A DNA stretch of 32,879 bases from UMGS172 sp045546915 (GTDB lineage: Bacteria > Bacillota > Clostridia > Oscillospirales > Acutalibacteraceae), in assembly GCA_045546915.1 (NCBI GenBank), contig JAZQDU010000028.1, positions 1 to 32,879 on the forward strand, read 5' to 3'. Positions 1 through 6,152 of the stretch are shown here, in pieces; positions within the stretch are counted from its first letter, which is position 1; every line of letters starts with the position of its first letter. Made by a program: the position numbers and the translations under genes. Under the pieces are notes generated by a model that was not told the origin of the DNA, made no database searches, and saw only the letters and a list, made by a program, of their open reading frames with translations.

Positions 1-6
1 TATATA

Positions 7-122
<116 letters not shown>

Positions 123-126
123 CAAA

Positions 127-160
127 ATAAAGCCGTTTAAGTCCACTTAAACGGCTTTAT
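127..160 (+). terminator. Hairpin after 5S rRNA
   Basis: A perfect 15-bp stem (127-141 with 146-160) closes a TCCA loop just after the 5S gene. The trailing T-run is short. It probably ends or processes the rRNA operon transcript. Confidence 0.75.
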
Positions 161-169
161 ACAACTAAT

Positions 170-222
170 CCCTCCACCAACGCAAAGCGTTGGTCCCCCT
201 CCCTTTAGGCAAGGGAGGCAAA
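170..222. repeat. Double-hairpin intergenic repeat
   Basis: Two small hairpins sit side by side: CCAACGC/GCGTTGG at about 177-193, and CCTCCCTT/AAGGGAGG at about 199-219 with a TAGG-type loop. From memory, repeats ending in a 'CCCTTTAGGCAAGGGAGG'-like hairpin are common between genes in gut clostridia. That family assignment is recall and was not searched. No other copy was noticed in this window. Confidence 0.5.
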
Positions 223-230
223 ACCGATAT

Positions 231-306
231 TCCTCCATAGCTCAGTCGGTAGAGCGCATGACTGTTAATCATGATGTCACTGGTTCGAGCCCAGTTGGGG
301 GAGCCA
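231..306 (+). tRNA. tRNA-Asn (anticodon GTT)
   Basis: A full cloverleaf can be drawn. The acceptor stem is TCCTCCA (231-237) with TGGGGGA (296-302). The D-arm contains AGCTCAGTCGGTAGAGC. The anticodon loop reads CTGTTAATC with anticodon GTT for asparagine, and the T-arm has GGTTCGAGCC. The discriminator base is G303, and the CCA end (304-306) is encoded in the DNA. It lies downstream of 5S rRNA, as in many clostridial rRNA operons. Confidence 0.97.
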
Positions 307-307
307 G

Positions 308-341
308 AAAAAACTCTTGTTCGAAAGAACAAGAGTTTTTT
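308..341 (+). terminator. Intrinsic terminator after tRNA-Asn
   Basis: A 15-bp perfect stem (308-322 with 327-341) with a GAAA loop ends in a T-run. It follows the tRNA CCA end directly and should stop the rRNA/tRNA transcript. Confidence 0.92.
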
Positions 342-346
342 CAGTT

Positions 347-536
347 ATATTCGCCTTCGGCGAGTGATATTGCTTCGCAGTGATATTCGGCTAATGCCGA
401 GTGATATTGCCCTTCGGGCAGTTAAGAGGCGAATATAATATCACTTTTGCGTAAGCAAAAATATCACTATGCCGTAAGGCATAATATCACTCTGTGCGAA
501 GCACAGAATATCACTATCAACTTAAAGTTGAAAAAT
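347..536. repeat. Head-to-head arrays of hairpins with a constant AATATCACT linker
   Basis: Eight small palindromes of different sequence and loop are separated by an exact 9-nt linker. The linker reads AGTGATATT at 363-371, 379-387 and 400-408, and AATATCACT at 437-445, 460-468, 483-491 and 507-515. The two halves therefore point in opposite directions around position about 425. Palindromes include GCCCTTCGGGC (409-419), TTTGCGTAAGCAAA and CTGTGCGAAGCACAG. The outer ends ATATTCGCC and GGCGAATAT (about 428-436) of the first half can also pair. No coding potential or CRISPR-like spacing is seen. It fills the gap between the tRNA terminator and the next gene. Confidence 0.85.
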
Positions 537-575
537 ATTAAAATAGTTATATATGGACGTTACCGAATTATTTGT

Positions 576-586
576 TATAATATAAT
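576..586 (+). promoter_or_regulatory. Probable -10 region for the XRE/TPR gene
   Basis: Two overlapping TATAAT hexamers (576-581, 581-586) lie about 40 nt before the start codon. The best -35 candidate is TGGACG at 554-559 (16-nt spacer), a weak match. Confidence 0.4.
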
Positions 587-623
587 CAGAACCGGTTTCA
601 ATACAAATAATGAGGTGTATAGT

Positions 624-1382
624 ATGAACAGAAATTTTTCTAATAACTTTAAGACCATGCGAAAGCAGCGTAATTTAACACAAGAACAAATTGCTGAAAC
701 ACTGGGCGTATCTTGTCAAGCTGTGAGTAAATGGGAAACAAATTCTTCTTATCCCGACATTTCGCTACTACCGATTATTGCGGATTATTTCGGAGTATCT
801 GTTGATTTTCTTATTGGACACGATACAAGTAAACAATTTGAGGAAATTGATAACGCTTGTGCCCTTGCTGATAATATGTTTGCGCAAAAGCGTTATATGG
901 AAGCCGTTACCGTCCTTCGTGAAATGCTTATTAAGCATCCTGGCAATGAAAAGCTTATGTATAAATGCGCTTGGGCTCTATCAGGAACCAAGAAAGAGTC
1001 AGCAGATAATTATGAAGAAGCGATTCTCTTGTATCATAAGATTCTTGAAATTAGCACTGATACCGAAATGAGAAATATTGTGTCAAGAGATTTGATGTAT
1101 CGTTATTCTACTAAGGGAGAAATAGACAAGGCTTTGTCTTATGCAAATGTTTTACCTGCATTTGATTTGTGCCGCGAATATAATCTTGGTAGAGGTAATC
1201 TTTTTGAAGGCAAACAACTATCCGAACAATTACAGTCCAATATTCAACTGTTCGGAAAGGCTATGCTCGAATGCTTAGAATATTTTAAATGTCCTAATAT
1301 CCTTACAGATGAAGAAAAGTTACCCTATGATACTGAAATTGCAAAGCGAAAGATATCTTTACTTAAAGAGATTCTTGATTGA
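624..1382 (+). CDS. XRE-family transcriptional regulator with TPR-like C-terminal half
   Basis: This is a 252-aa DNA-binding regulator. Residues about 6-62 form a typical XRE helix-turn-helix (MRKQRNLTQEQIAETLGVS, then QAVSKWE and YPDISLLPIIADYFGVSVDFL). The rest is alpha-helical with TPR-like repeats (AVTVLREMLIKHPGN, YEEAILLYHKILEIS). This architecture is common in clostridial regulators whose ligand or target is unknown. The frame is open from 447, but the first 59 codons run through the hairpin array. The ATG at 624 has a good TGAGGTG ribosome binding site and a -10 box upstream. It appears monocistronic, with a terminator at about 1464. Target genes cannot be named from the sequence. Confidence 0.88.
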   Translation: MNRNFSNNFKTMRKQRNLTQEQIAETLGVSCQAVSKWETNSSYPDISLLPIIADYFGVSVDFLIGHDTSKQFEEIDNACALADNMFAQKRYMEAVTVLREMLIKHPGNEKLMYKCAWALSGTKKESADNYEEAILLYHKILEISTDTEMRNIVSRDLMYRYSTKGEIDKALSYANVLPAFDLCREYNLGRGNLFEGKQLSEQLQSNIQLFGKAMLECLEYFKCPNILTDEEKLPYDTEIAKRKISLLKEILD

Positions 1383-1437
1383 AAACTAATTAAAATACAA
1401 ATATACGCAAATTACAAAGAGAATTAGGTTTTTCGCC

Positions 1438-1461
1438 CAGTTCTTTTTCGGACACGAATGA
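1438..1461. repeat. Short direct repeat, copy A
   Basis: CAGTTCTTTTTCGGACA (1438-1454) is repeated exactly at 1965-1981, with related flanks on both sides. Both copies immediately precede an intrinsic terminator. Confidence 0.7.
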
Positions 1462-1463
1462 CA

Positions 1464-1502
1464 AAAATCGACAATCCTCGTCAGGAAGGTTGTCGATTTT
1501 AC
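1464..1502 (+). terminator. Intrinsic terminator after XRE/TPR gene
   Basis: AAAATCGACAA (1464-1474) pairs with TTGTCGATTTT (1490-1500). Further pairing is possible inside, and T-rich DNA follows. Confidence 0.85.
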
Positions 1503-1602
1503 TTTTTACCTCTTACTTTTTCACTCTTCGCTTTTCACTAAATAAAACTTTGTAACGGGATTTTTGGAAAGTAAAAGGTAATAGTGAATAGTGAAGAGGT
1601 AT
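1501..1602. repeat. Imperfect inverted repeat in intergenic DNA
   Basis: ACCTCTTAC with TTTTTCACTCTTCGC near 1505-1535 is loosely complementary to TAGTGAATAGTGAAGAGGT near 1582-1600, around an A+T-rich centre. It may be a degenerate miniature repeat. No transposase gene is near. Confidence 0.35.
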
Positions 1603-1630
1603 TGCAGCTTTGCCGCATGTATGCTATAAT
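1602..1630 (+). promoter_or_regulatory. Promoter of the 96-aa gene
   Basis: TTGCAG (1602-1607), a 17-nt spacer and TATAAT (1625-1630) with an extended TGC before the -10. The stretch TATGCTATAATACA recurs exactly at the promoter near 5105. Confidence 0.8.
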
Positions 1631-1648
1631 ACACATAGAGGTGATTAT

Positions 1649-1939
1649 ATGGATAATATGGAATACATCAAATCGTTAGAGGAAAGAATTGAAAAATTAG
1701 AAAAACTGATTGCAACAATTAAGTTGGATAACAACGAAAACATAACTTTTACTAATTGTCAAATTCAAGGTATGGCTTTGCAAAGTTGCAAAAATGTTAC
1801 TATTAAAGATTTTACTGTTGATGCTTTAGGTTTTGCCTCATTTAATGCAAAAATAGAGAATGCAAATATTCATAATTTCCAAAATGAAAAAGGGAAAGTT
1901 AGGATAAAAAATTGTACTATTAACAACAAGGAAGAATAA
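1649..1939 (+). CDS. Small coiled-coil / beta-repeat protein, function unknown
   Basis: This is a 96-aa protein I do not recognise. Residues 1-28 form a short amphipathic coiled coil (YIKSLEERIEKLEKLI). The remainder alternates N, T, K and hydrophobic residues in short strands (ENITFTNCQIQGMAL, CKNVTIKDFTVDAL, NAKIENANIHNF, KVRIKNCTIN). That pattern suggests a small right-handed beta-solenoid. The ATG at 1649 follows GAGGTG with 5-nt spacing and a strong promoter, so it is probably expressed. No signal peptide or membrane segment is seen, so a cytoplasmic oligomer is likely. It lies as a single-gene cassette between the two copies of a short direct repeat. Confidence 0.75.
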   Translation: MDNMEYIKSLEERIEKLEKLIATIKLDNNENITFTNCQIQGMALQSCKNVTIKDFTVDALGFASFNAKIENANIHNFQNEKGKVRIKNCTINNKEE

Positions 1940-1964
1940 TTAAGAAAATCCAACGGTTTTCACT

Positions 1965-1998
1965 CAGTTCTTTTTCGGACAAGAGAGCCAGAAAAAAG
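1965..1998. repeat. Short direct repeat, copy B, plus tRNA-end-like sequence
   Basis: The 17-nt identity with 1438-1454 is followed by GAGCCAGAAAAAA (1985-1997). That 13-mer is identical to the tRNA-Asn 3' end plus trailer at 301-313, so this could be a scar of tRNA-linked recombination. Confidence 0.5.
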
Positions 1999-2020
1999 CA
2001 CTCCACACGGAGTGCTTTTT
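1993..2020 (+). terminator. Intrinsic terminator after 96-aa gene
   Basis: A 12-bp stem (1993-2004 with 2009-2020) with an ACAC loop and a T-run. Confidence 0.9.
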
Positions 2021-2090
2021 GTTTGTCACCATTCATCGAGAGAACCCCTTTTTTAGCATGCTTTAGGTTTTTGAATGCCACGGTTTTGTA

Positions 2091-2119
2091 TTGACAAATA
2101 ATCTGCGTCAGTTTATACT
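2091..2119 (+). promoter_or_regulatory. Promoter of ATP-grasp/symporter operon
   Basis: Consensus TTGACA (2091-2096), a 17-nt spacer and TATACT (2114-2119). About 88 nt of untranslated leader follow before the start codon. Confidence 0.85.
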
Positions 2120-2207
2120 TAAACTAACTAAATATATTATTTCTATGTTATATAAGTGGCATATTTATTTTTTGTTTGTGTGTTGCAAGAGAAGAGGAGG
2201 TTTATTA

Positions 2208-3332
2208 ATGAAGGAAATCCGTATCACTAATGACGTCAACGAGATGATTCAAATTGGCAAAGAATTGGTTGAGGAGCACAAAGAAAGCTATTCCAACGAA
2301 AAGAGAATGCGTAGCATTACAGATATCATAGATCTGCATATGCCAAATGCTTCGGAAAAGGAAAAGAGCGATGTATTCTATCGCTCGATTTACAATTATT
2401 GGGTGTATGGAAATAATATTAAAGAAGAGTTTTACTTTAATTTTGGTGAAAAGACCCACGAACAAAAAAAGGAATATATCACATATCGCAATCGCTTTGA
2501 TTATATGAGACATCTAAACTCGGTGGAGAATCGTCACTATTTGGATAATAAATGGGAAGCGTACGAGCTAATGAAACCCTACTATCGCCGTGACGCAATT
2601 TTGATTAAGGATGAGAGCGATTACGATGCGTTTGTTCGCTTTACAGACAAAAACGCTACGTTTGTCGTCAAGCCGATTGGCATGAGCGCAGGACGCGGTG
2701 TTCACAAAGAGAGTTGCGAGGGTGTTGATCGAAAAGAATTGTTCCATAAGATTTTAGGAGAGCGAGACTCACTGGGGCAGAAGTATTTATATGGTGATTC
2801 CTCTGCTATGATGTTAGAGGAATTGGTAGACCAAGATGATGAAATGGCGCAATTGCATCCGGCATCGTTGCAGTCGATTCGCCTTGTAACGGTTCGCGTT
2901 GGTGACAAGGTACACTTGTGGTATCCTCGCATTGATATTGGTCGTGGCGGCTCTTTTCTAATCAATGCGGCAGCCGGCAGCATTATGGCTTTGATTGATC
3001 CTAAAACAGGCAAGATTTCCGGAAAGGGCATTCCTGAAAGCGGCGAGCTTTTTGAGGTGCATCCGGATACGGGCGTTCGTATTGAAGGGTTCCAGATTCC
3101 TAAATGGGATGAGCTGGTTGATATGGCGACAGACTTAATGTTGAATGTTATGCCTAACATTCGTTACGTTGGTTGGGATATGGCTCTTTCAAAAAAAGGC
3201 TGGTGTGTTGTTGAAGGCAACTGGGCCGGCGAATTTGTTGGTGACCAGTTGGGTCACGACCGTGGCTTGCGTAAGGAGTTTGAAACATTAATCGGTTGGA
3301 AACCGGCAAAAACATTTTGGTGGGAGGAATAA
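2208..3332 (+). CDS. ATP-grasp ligase of the sugar-transfer-associated family
   Basis: This is a 374-aa cytoplasmic ATP-grasp enzyme, expected to form an amide or ester bond by way of an acyl-phosphate. Visible motifs are the nucleotide-binding loop TFVVKPIGMSAGRGVHK, the adenine-contacting MLEELVDQ, HPASLQSIRLVTVRV, and a C-terminal VGWDMALSKKGWCVVEGNW with Mg-binding acid residues. The HPASLQSIR and following pattern resembles the Pfam family named sugar-transfer-associated ATP-grasp. Substrate cannot be read from sequence. The ATG at 2208 has a GAGGAGG site, whereas the open frame upstream to 2091 overlaps the promoter. The gene is followed after 1 nt by a 30-codon membrane peptide and then a symporter, so it may act on an imported solute or modify an envelope component. 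Confidence 0.85.
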   Translation: MKEIRITNDVNEMIQIGKELVEEHKESYSNEKRMRSITDIIDLHMPNASEKEKSDVFYRSIYNYWVYGNNIKEEFYFNFGEKTHEQKKEYITYRNRFDYMRHLNSVENRHYLDNKWEAYELMKPYYRRDAILIKDESDYDAFVRFTDKNATFVVKPIGMSAGRGVHKESCEGVDRKELFHKILGERDSLGQKYLYGDSSAMMLEELVDQDDEMAQLHPASLQSIRLVTVRVGDKVHLWYPRIDIGRGGSFLINAAAGSIMALIDPKTGKISGKGIPESGELFEVHPDTGVRIEGFQIPKWDELVDMATDLMLNVMPNIRYVGWDMALSKKGWCVVEGNWAGEFVGDQLGHDRGLRKEFETLIGWKPAKTFWWEE

Positions 3333-3333
3333 T

Positions 3334-3426
3334 ATGGAGTTATTACTTTCTATCGGTTTTGGCCTTTGGTACATAATTTCAGCTGTCTTCTTTGGTATTA
3401 TGACAGGGAAATGGAGAAATAAATAA
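3334..3426 (+). CDS. 30-aa symporter accessory membrane peptide
   Basis: This is a complete 30-codon gene (begins MELLLSIGFGLWYIISAVFF and ends TGKWRNK), too short for most gene finders. It encodes one hydrophobic helix (about residues 2-24) with a positively charged C-terminus, which predicts the tail in the cytoplasm. Its ATG is preceded by GGGAGGAA at the end of the ATP-grasp gene. Its TAA stop overlaps the ATG of the symporter by one base (TAATG), so translation of the two is likely coupled. From memory, tiny single-span proteins next to sodium:solute symporters are annotated as symporter small accessory proteins. The match here is by position and pattern, not by search. Confidence 0.8.
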   Translation: MELLLSIGFGLWYIISAVFFGIMTGKWRNK

Positions 3427-5024
3427 TGACCATCTTTACTGTGGGTATCATCATAGCGGTGATTGTTTTTATAGCAATCGGCATTTTTGCCGGTCGCAAG
3501 GTAGAAAATATTAACGACTATTATGTAGCAGGGCGTAAGGCTCCGGTTATTTTAATCGTTGGCTCTTTGATTGCCTCGTTTCTTAGTACAGGCGCTTTTT
3601 TAGGCGATACAGGCGAGGTTTACAGTGGCTTTTTTATGGGTATCGTCATTGTAGGTGTTCTGCAAGCATCTGGTTATGTCTATGGTGCTAATTTGTTTGG
3701 TAAATACATACGACGAACTAAAGTAAACACTGTGCCTGAATATTTTGCATATCGTTTTTCGTCCAATCGACTCAGAAAGTTGGCTGCAATCACGCTGATG
3801 GTAGCAGTTGCGGCGTATCTGTTGTCTGCAATCCAGGGTGTGTCCACCCTTATGGTTACGTTGACGGGGTTTGATTATAAGATTTGCGTATTAATTGCTT
3901 GGCTATCCTTTACTATATTTACCGTTTATTCCGGTTCTATGGGTGTTCTGTTGACGGATACGGTTATGTTCTTGGTATTCTTGGTTGCCGCATTAGTTGG
4001 TGTTCCTTTCGTTGTGAATGCGGCGGGCGGCTGGAACGAAGCAATTACGGCTCTCGCACAGTCTGTCACAAGACCGAACATTATTGCGTGGACCAACAAC
4101 CTTGACTATATGTATCCGTCGGGCATACTTAATCTTGTGTGGGCTATTGTATATGGTATTGTTTGGGCCGTCGTGGTTATGGTGAGCCCTTGGCAAACCA
4201 GCCGGTATCTCATGGCGAAAAACGAGCACACGGTCGTGCGCTCGTCGGTATGGGCTTCAATTGGTGTTGTCTGCGTCACTACTGCGCTGTATTTCACCGC
4301 CGCTTTTGTATATAAGATTAATCCCAACCTCACGGATGCGAGCACCTCTATCATTTGGGCGGCAATGAATTGCATGCCGGTCATTGTGGGCGTTGTTATG
4401 TTAACCGGCATCCTTTCGGCTGGAATATCTTCAGCATCTACTTTCTTGTCTTTGATTGGTTCGTCGTTAACAAACGATGTACTGAAAAAAGATGAAAACT
4501 CTGTAAAAGGCGAGCTCAAGAAATCTCGCATAGGTATGGCGGTTGTGAGTTTGCTTGTTCTTGTGATTGCCTATTTCAATCCGCCTCAGATTTTCTGGAT
4601 TATGTATTTTGGCGGAACGGTTATTGCCAGCTCGTGGGGAATCGTGGCTTTAACCAGTGTGTGGTATAAAAAACTCAGCGAGCGCGGTGCTTTTTTGGGA
4701 ATGCTTTTTGGCTTTATCGGTTGTGCCGTACCTAAAGCGGTTGCCGCATTAGGCAACATTAGTTTGCCAATCTATTTGGACCCCTTCTTTATCGGATTGA
4801 TTTGCAGTGTGATTGGCATTGTTTTTGGCAGTGTTACCTCTAAAGCTTCGCAGGATAATATGGAAAAGTATCATTTGCTCCACGTGCGTCCCGCGAATGA
4901 AATCGACGAGAAAGAGGACAAGAAAACTAAGAGCCTAACCTATGTGTATTTGGCTTTCGGTGTTTTGTTGGGTTTATTTTTTGTGTTCTTTTATGCGTTG
5001 CCTTATATGCGCGCGATGCAATAA
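3426..5024 (+). CDS. Sodium:solute symporter (SSS family)
   Basis: This is a 532-aa inner-membrane transporter with about 13-14 hydrophobic segments, which probably couples Na+ entry to uptake of an unknown organic solute. Family signs are an N-terminal helix followed by NDYYVAGRKAP and SLIASFLSTGAFLGDTGEVY. Next come a conserved TVPEYFAYRFSSNRLRKLAAI loop and a helix SAGISSASTFLSLIGSSLTNDV, which carries the serine-rich Na+-site region of this fold. The start overlaps the stop of the 30-aa peptide by one base. Length is normal for the family. Together with the ATP-grasp gene it forms a three-gene operon ending at a UUCG-loop terminator. Substrate is unknown. Confidence 0.92.
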   Translation: MTIFTVGIIIAVIVFIAIGIFAGRKVENINDYYVAGRKAPVILIVGSLIASFLSTGAFLGDTGEVYSGFFMGIVIVGVLQASGYVYGANLFGKYIRRTKVNTVPEYFAYRFSSNRLRKLAAITLMVAVAAYLLSAIQGVSTLMVTLTGFDYKICVLIAWLSFTIFTVYSGSMGVLLTDTVMFLVFLVAALVGVPFVVNAAGGWNEAITALAQSVTRPNIIAWTNNLDYMYPSGILNLVWAIVYGIVWAVVVMVSPWQTSRYLMAKNEHTVVRSSVWASIGVVCVTTALYFTAAFVYKINPNLTDASTSIIWAAMNCMPVIVGVVMLTGILSAGISSASTFLSLIGSSLTNDVLKKDENSVKGELKKSRIGMAVVSLLVLVIAYFNPPQIFWIMYFGGTVIASSWGIVALTSVWYKKLSERGAFLGMLFGFIGCAVPKAVAALGNISLPIYLDPFFIGLICSVIGIVFGSVTSKASQDNMEKYHLLHVRPANEIDEKEDKKTKSLTYVYLAFGVLLGLFFVFFYALPYMRAMQ

Positions 5025-5050
5025 CTACTACCCTTAATATCCAATCGAGA

Positions 5051-5080
5051 AAAAAAGCACTTCTTCGGAAGTGCTTTTTT
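5051..5080 (+). terminator. Intrinsic terminator with UUCG tetraloop
   Basis: A 13-bp stem (5051-5063 with 5068-5080) closes an exceptionally stable C(TTCG)G loop and ends in six T. It follows the symporter gene. Confidence 0.93.
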
Positions 5081-5085
5081 CTACC

Positions 5086-5114
5086 TTGCCCCTTTTTCGT
5101 TTTTATGCTATAAT
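5086..5114 (+). promoter_or_regulatory. Promoter of the 174-aa membrane protein gene
   Basis: TTGCCC (5086-5091), a 17-nt spacer and TATAAT (5109-5114) with extended TGC. It shares TATGCTATAATACA with the promoter at 1602-1630. Confidence 0.75.
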
Positions 5115-5136
5115 ACAATTAAAGGTCGGTGAAGGC

Positions 5137-5661
5137 ATGAAGAAAATTAGTGAAGGAAAATTTGAGGTTTTTACATCAAAAGAAGATGCAATTGATAAAT
5201 TTATGCAGTTGCAGGGATATTGTGTGGACCAAATAAACGGTGGCGAAGATAGTATTGAATTCATTTGCCTTAAAAATGGCAAAATGGTTATTGGTGACAT
5301 CCCAAAACGACGTTACGCCATGGAAAATGCCACTAAACTATATGCCAAGGTAATTGAAGAAGACGGTAAAACATATGTGAGTTATTATACTTCGTTTAGC
5401 AAGTTTGATTTTGTTTATGATTTATTATTTATTATATTTGCGTTGTTGGTGTTGGTAGGTGTCACTATATTTAAGGGTATATTTGCAATCGAAACTAAAG
5501 AAAAAATTCATCTTCCCGTGCTGTACGCTTTGTGTTTAGTGGGTGGGGTTTTTCGTTTTATTTCTAAAATAAAAGAAAAGAAGAATTCACCAAAAGATTC
5601 CGAGATAATGATAAAAGAACTTGAAAAGAGGGTTAATGCCGTAAATTATTGGGATAAATGA
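5137..5661 (+). CDS. Small membrane protein, function unknown
   Basis: This is a 174-aa protein I do not recognise. Residues 1-90 are soluble and mixed alpha/beta (begins MKKISEGKFEVF, includes RRYAMENATKLYAKV). Two hydrophobic helices follow at about 98-120 (FVYDLLFIIFALLVLVGVTIF) and 128-143 (LPVLYALCLVGGVFRFI). The lysine-rich tail is helical (MIKELEKRVNAV). The ATG at 5137 follows GGTGAAGG. The longer open frame upstream to 5071 runs through the promoter. No obvious partner is adjacent, since the next gene has its own promoter. It looks like a typical hypothetical membrane protein of clostridia. Confidence 0.75.
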   Translation: MKKISEGKFEVFTSKEDAIDKFMQLQGYCVDQINGGEDSIEFICLKNGKMVIGDIPKRRYAMENATKLYAKVIEEDGKTYVSYYTSFSKFDFVYDLLFIIFALLVLVGVTIFKGIFAIETKEKIHLPVLYALCLVGGVFRFISKIKEKKNSPKDSEIMIKELEKRVNAVNYWDK

Positions 5662-5693
5662 CTCTGATATTATCCGGCAAGGTGCGATTAATA

Positions 5694-5722
5694 TTGACAT
5701 TTTACTGTGAATAAACTATAAT
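5694..5722 (+). promoter_or_regulatory. Promoter of madLM
   Basis: TTGACA (5694-5699), a 17-nt spacer and TATAAT (5717-5722) form a full consensus sigma-A promoter. Confidence 0.9.
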
Positions 5723-5765
5723 GTTGTGTGTCTTTTTATAATATTTTAGAAAAAGGAGAGGCTTT

Positions 5766-6152
5766 ATGATTTACGGAGTGGCTTTACTTGCCGGATGTAT
5801 GTTTGTTGGCTCGTTTGTTGGAAATGTATTAGGACTTTTGACGGGTCTCAATTCTGACATCGGTGGTGTTGGTTTTGCAATGATTTTACTTTTGCTTGTG
5901 ACCAACTCAACTAAAGTAAATAAAATTTTACCCGAATCATACGTTAAGGGAATCGGTTTTTGGAAAGAAATGTACATACCTGTTACTATTGCTATGGCAG
6001 CATCTCAAAATGTTGTCAGCGCTTTAAGCGGTGGTATCATTGCATTAGTTTTAGGAATTGGTGTTGTATTAATTATGCTCACCCTAATTCCTTTGTTTAA
6101 CAAGCTTACTTCCAAGAAAACTGTAAGCAATAAAGAGGAGGCAAGCAAATGA
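5766..6152 (+). CDS. madL: Malonate transporter subunit MadL-like
   Basis: This is a 128-aa membrane protein with four hydrophobic segments. It matches the MadL half of the MadLM malonate/Na+ transporter (MIYGVALLAGCMFVGSFVGN, GLNSDIGGVGFAMILL, GFWKEMYIPVTIAMAASQNV). In Malonomonas, MadL and MadM together import malonate. The start has an AAAAGGAGAG site and a consensus promoter. It overlaps the next gene by ATGA (6149-6152), which indicates coupled translation and a heteromeric product. None of the malonate decarboxylase genes found with madLM in Malonomonas is in the window, so the true substrate could be another small acid. Confidence 0.88.
   Translation: MIYGVALLAGCMFVGSFVGNVLGLLTGLNSDIGGVGFAMILLLLVTNSTKVNKILPESYVKGIGFWKEMYIPVTIAMAASQNVVSALSGGIIALVLGIGVVLIMLTLIPLFNKLTSKKTVSNKEEASK

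Noticed and set aside
347..536. CRISPR array
   Set aside because: The repeated unit is only 9 nt, the intervening segments are palindromes of 7-16 nt, direction flips in the middle, and no cas gene is near.
447..623. N-terminal extension of the XRE/TPR gene
   Set aside because: These codons run through the hairpin array and promoter. The ATG at 624 has the ribosome site and starts the HTH domain.
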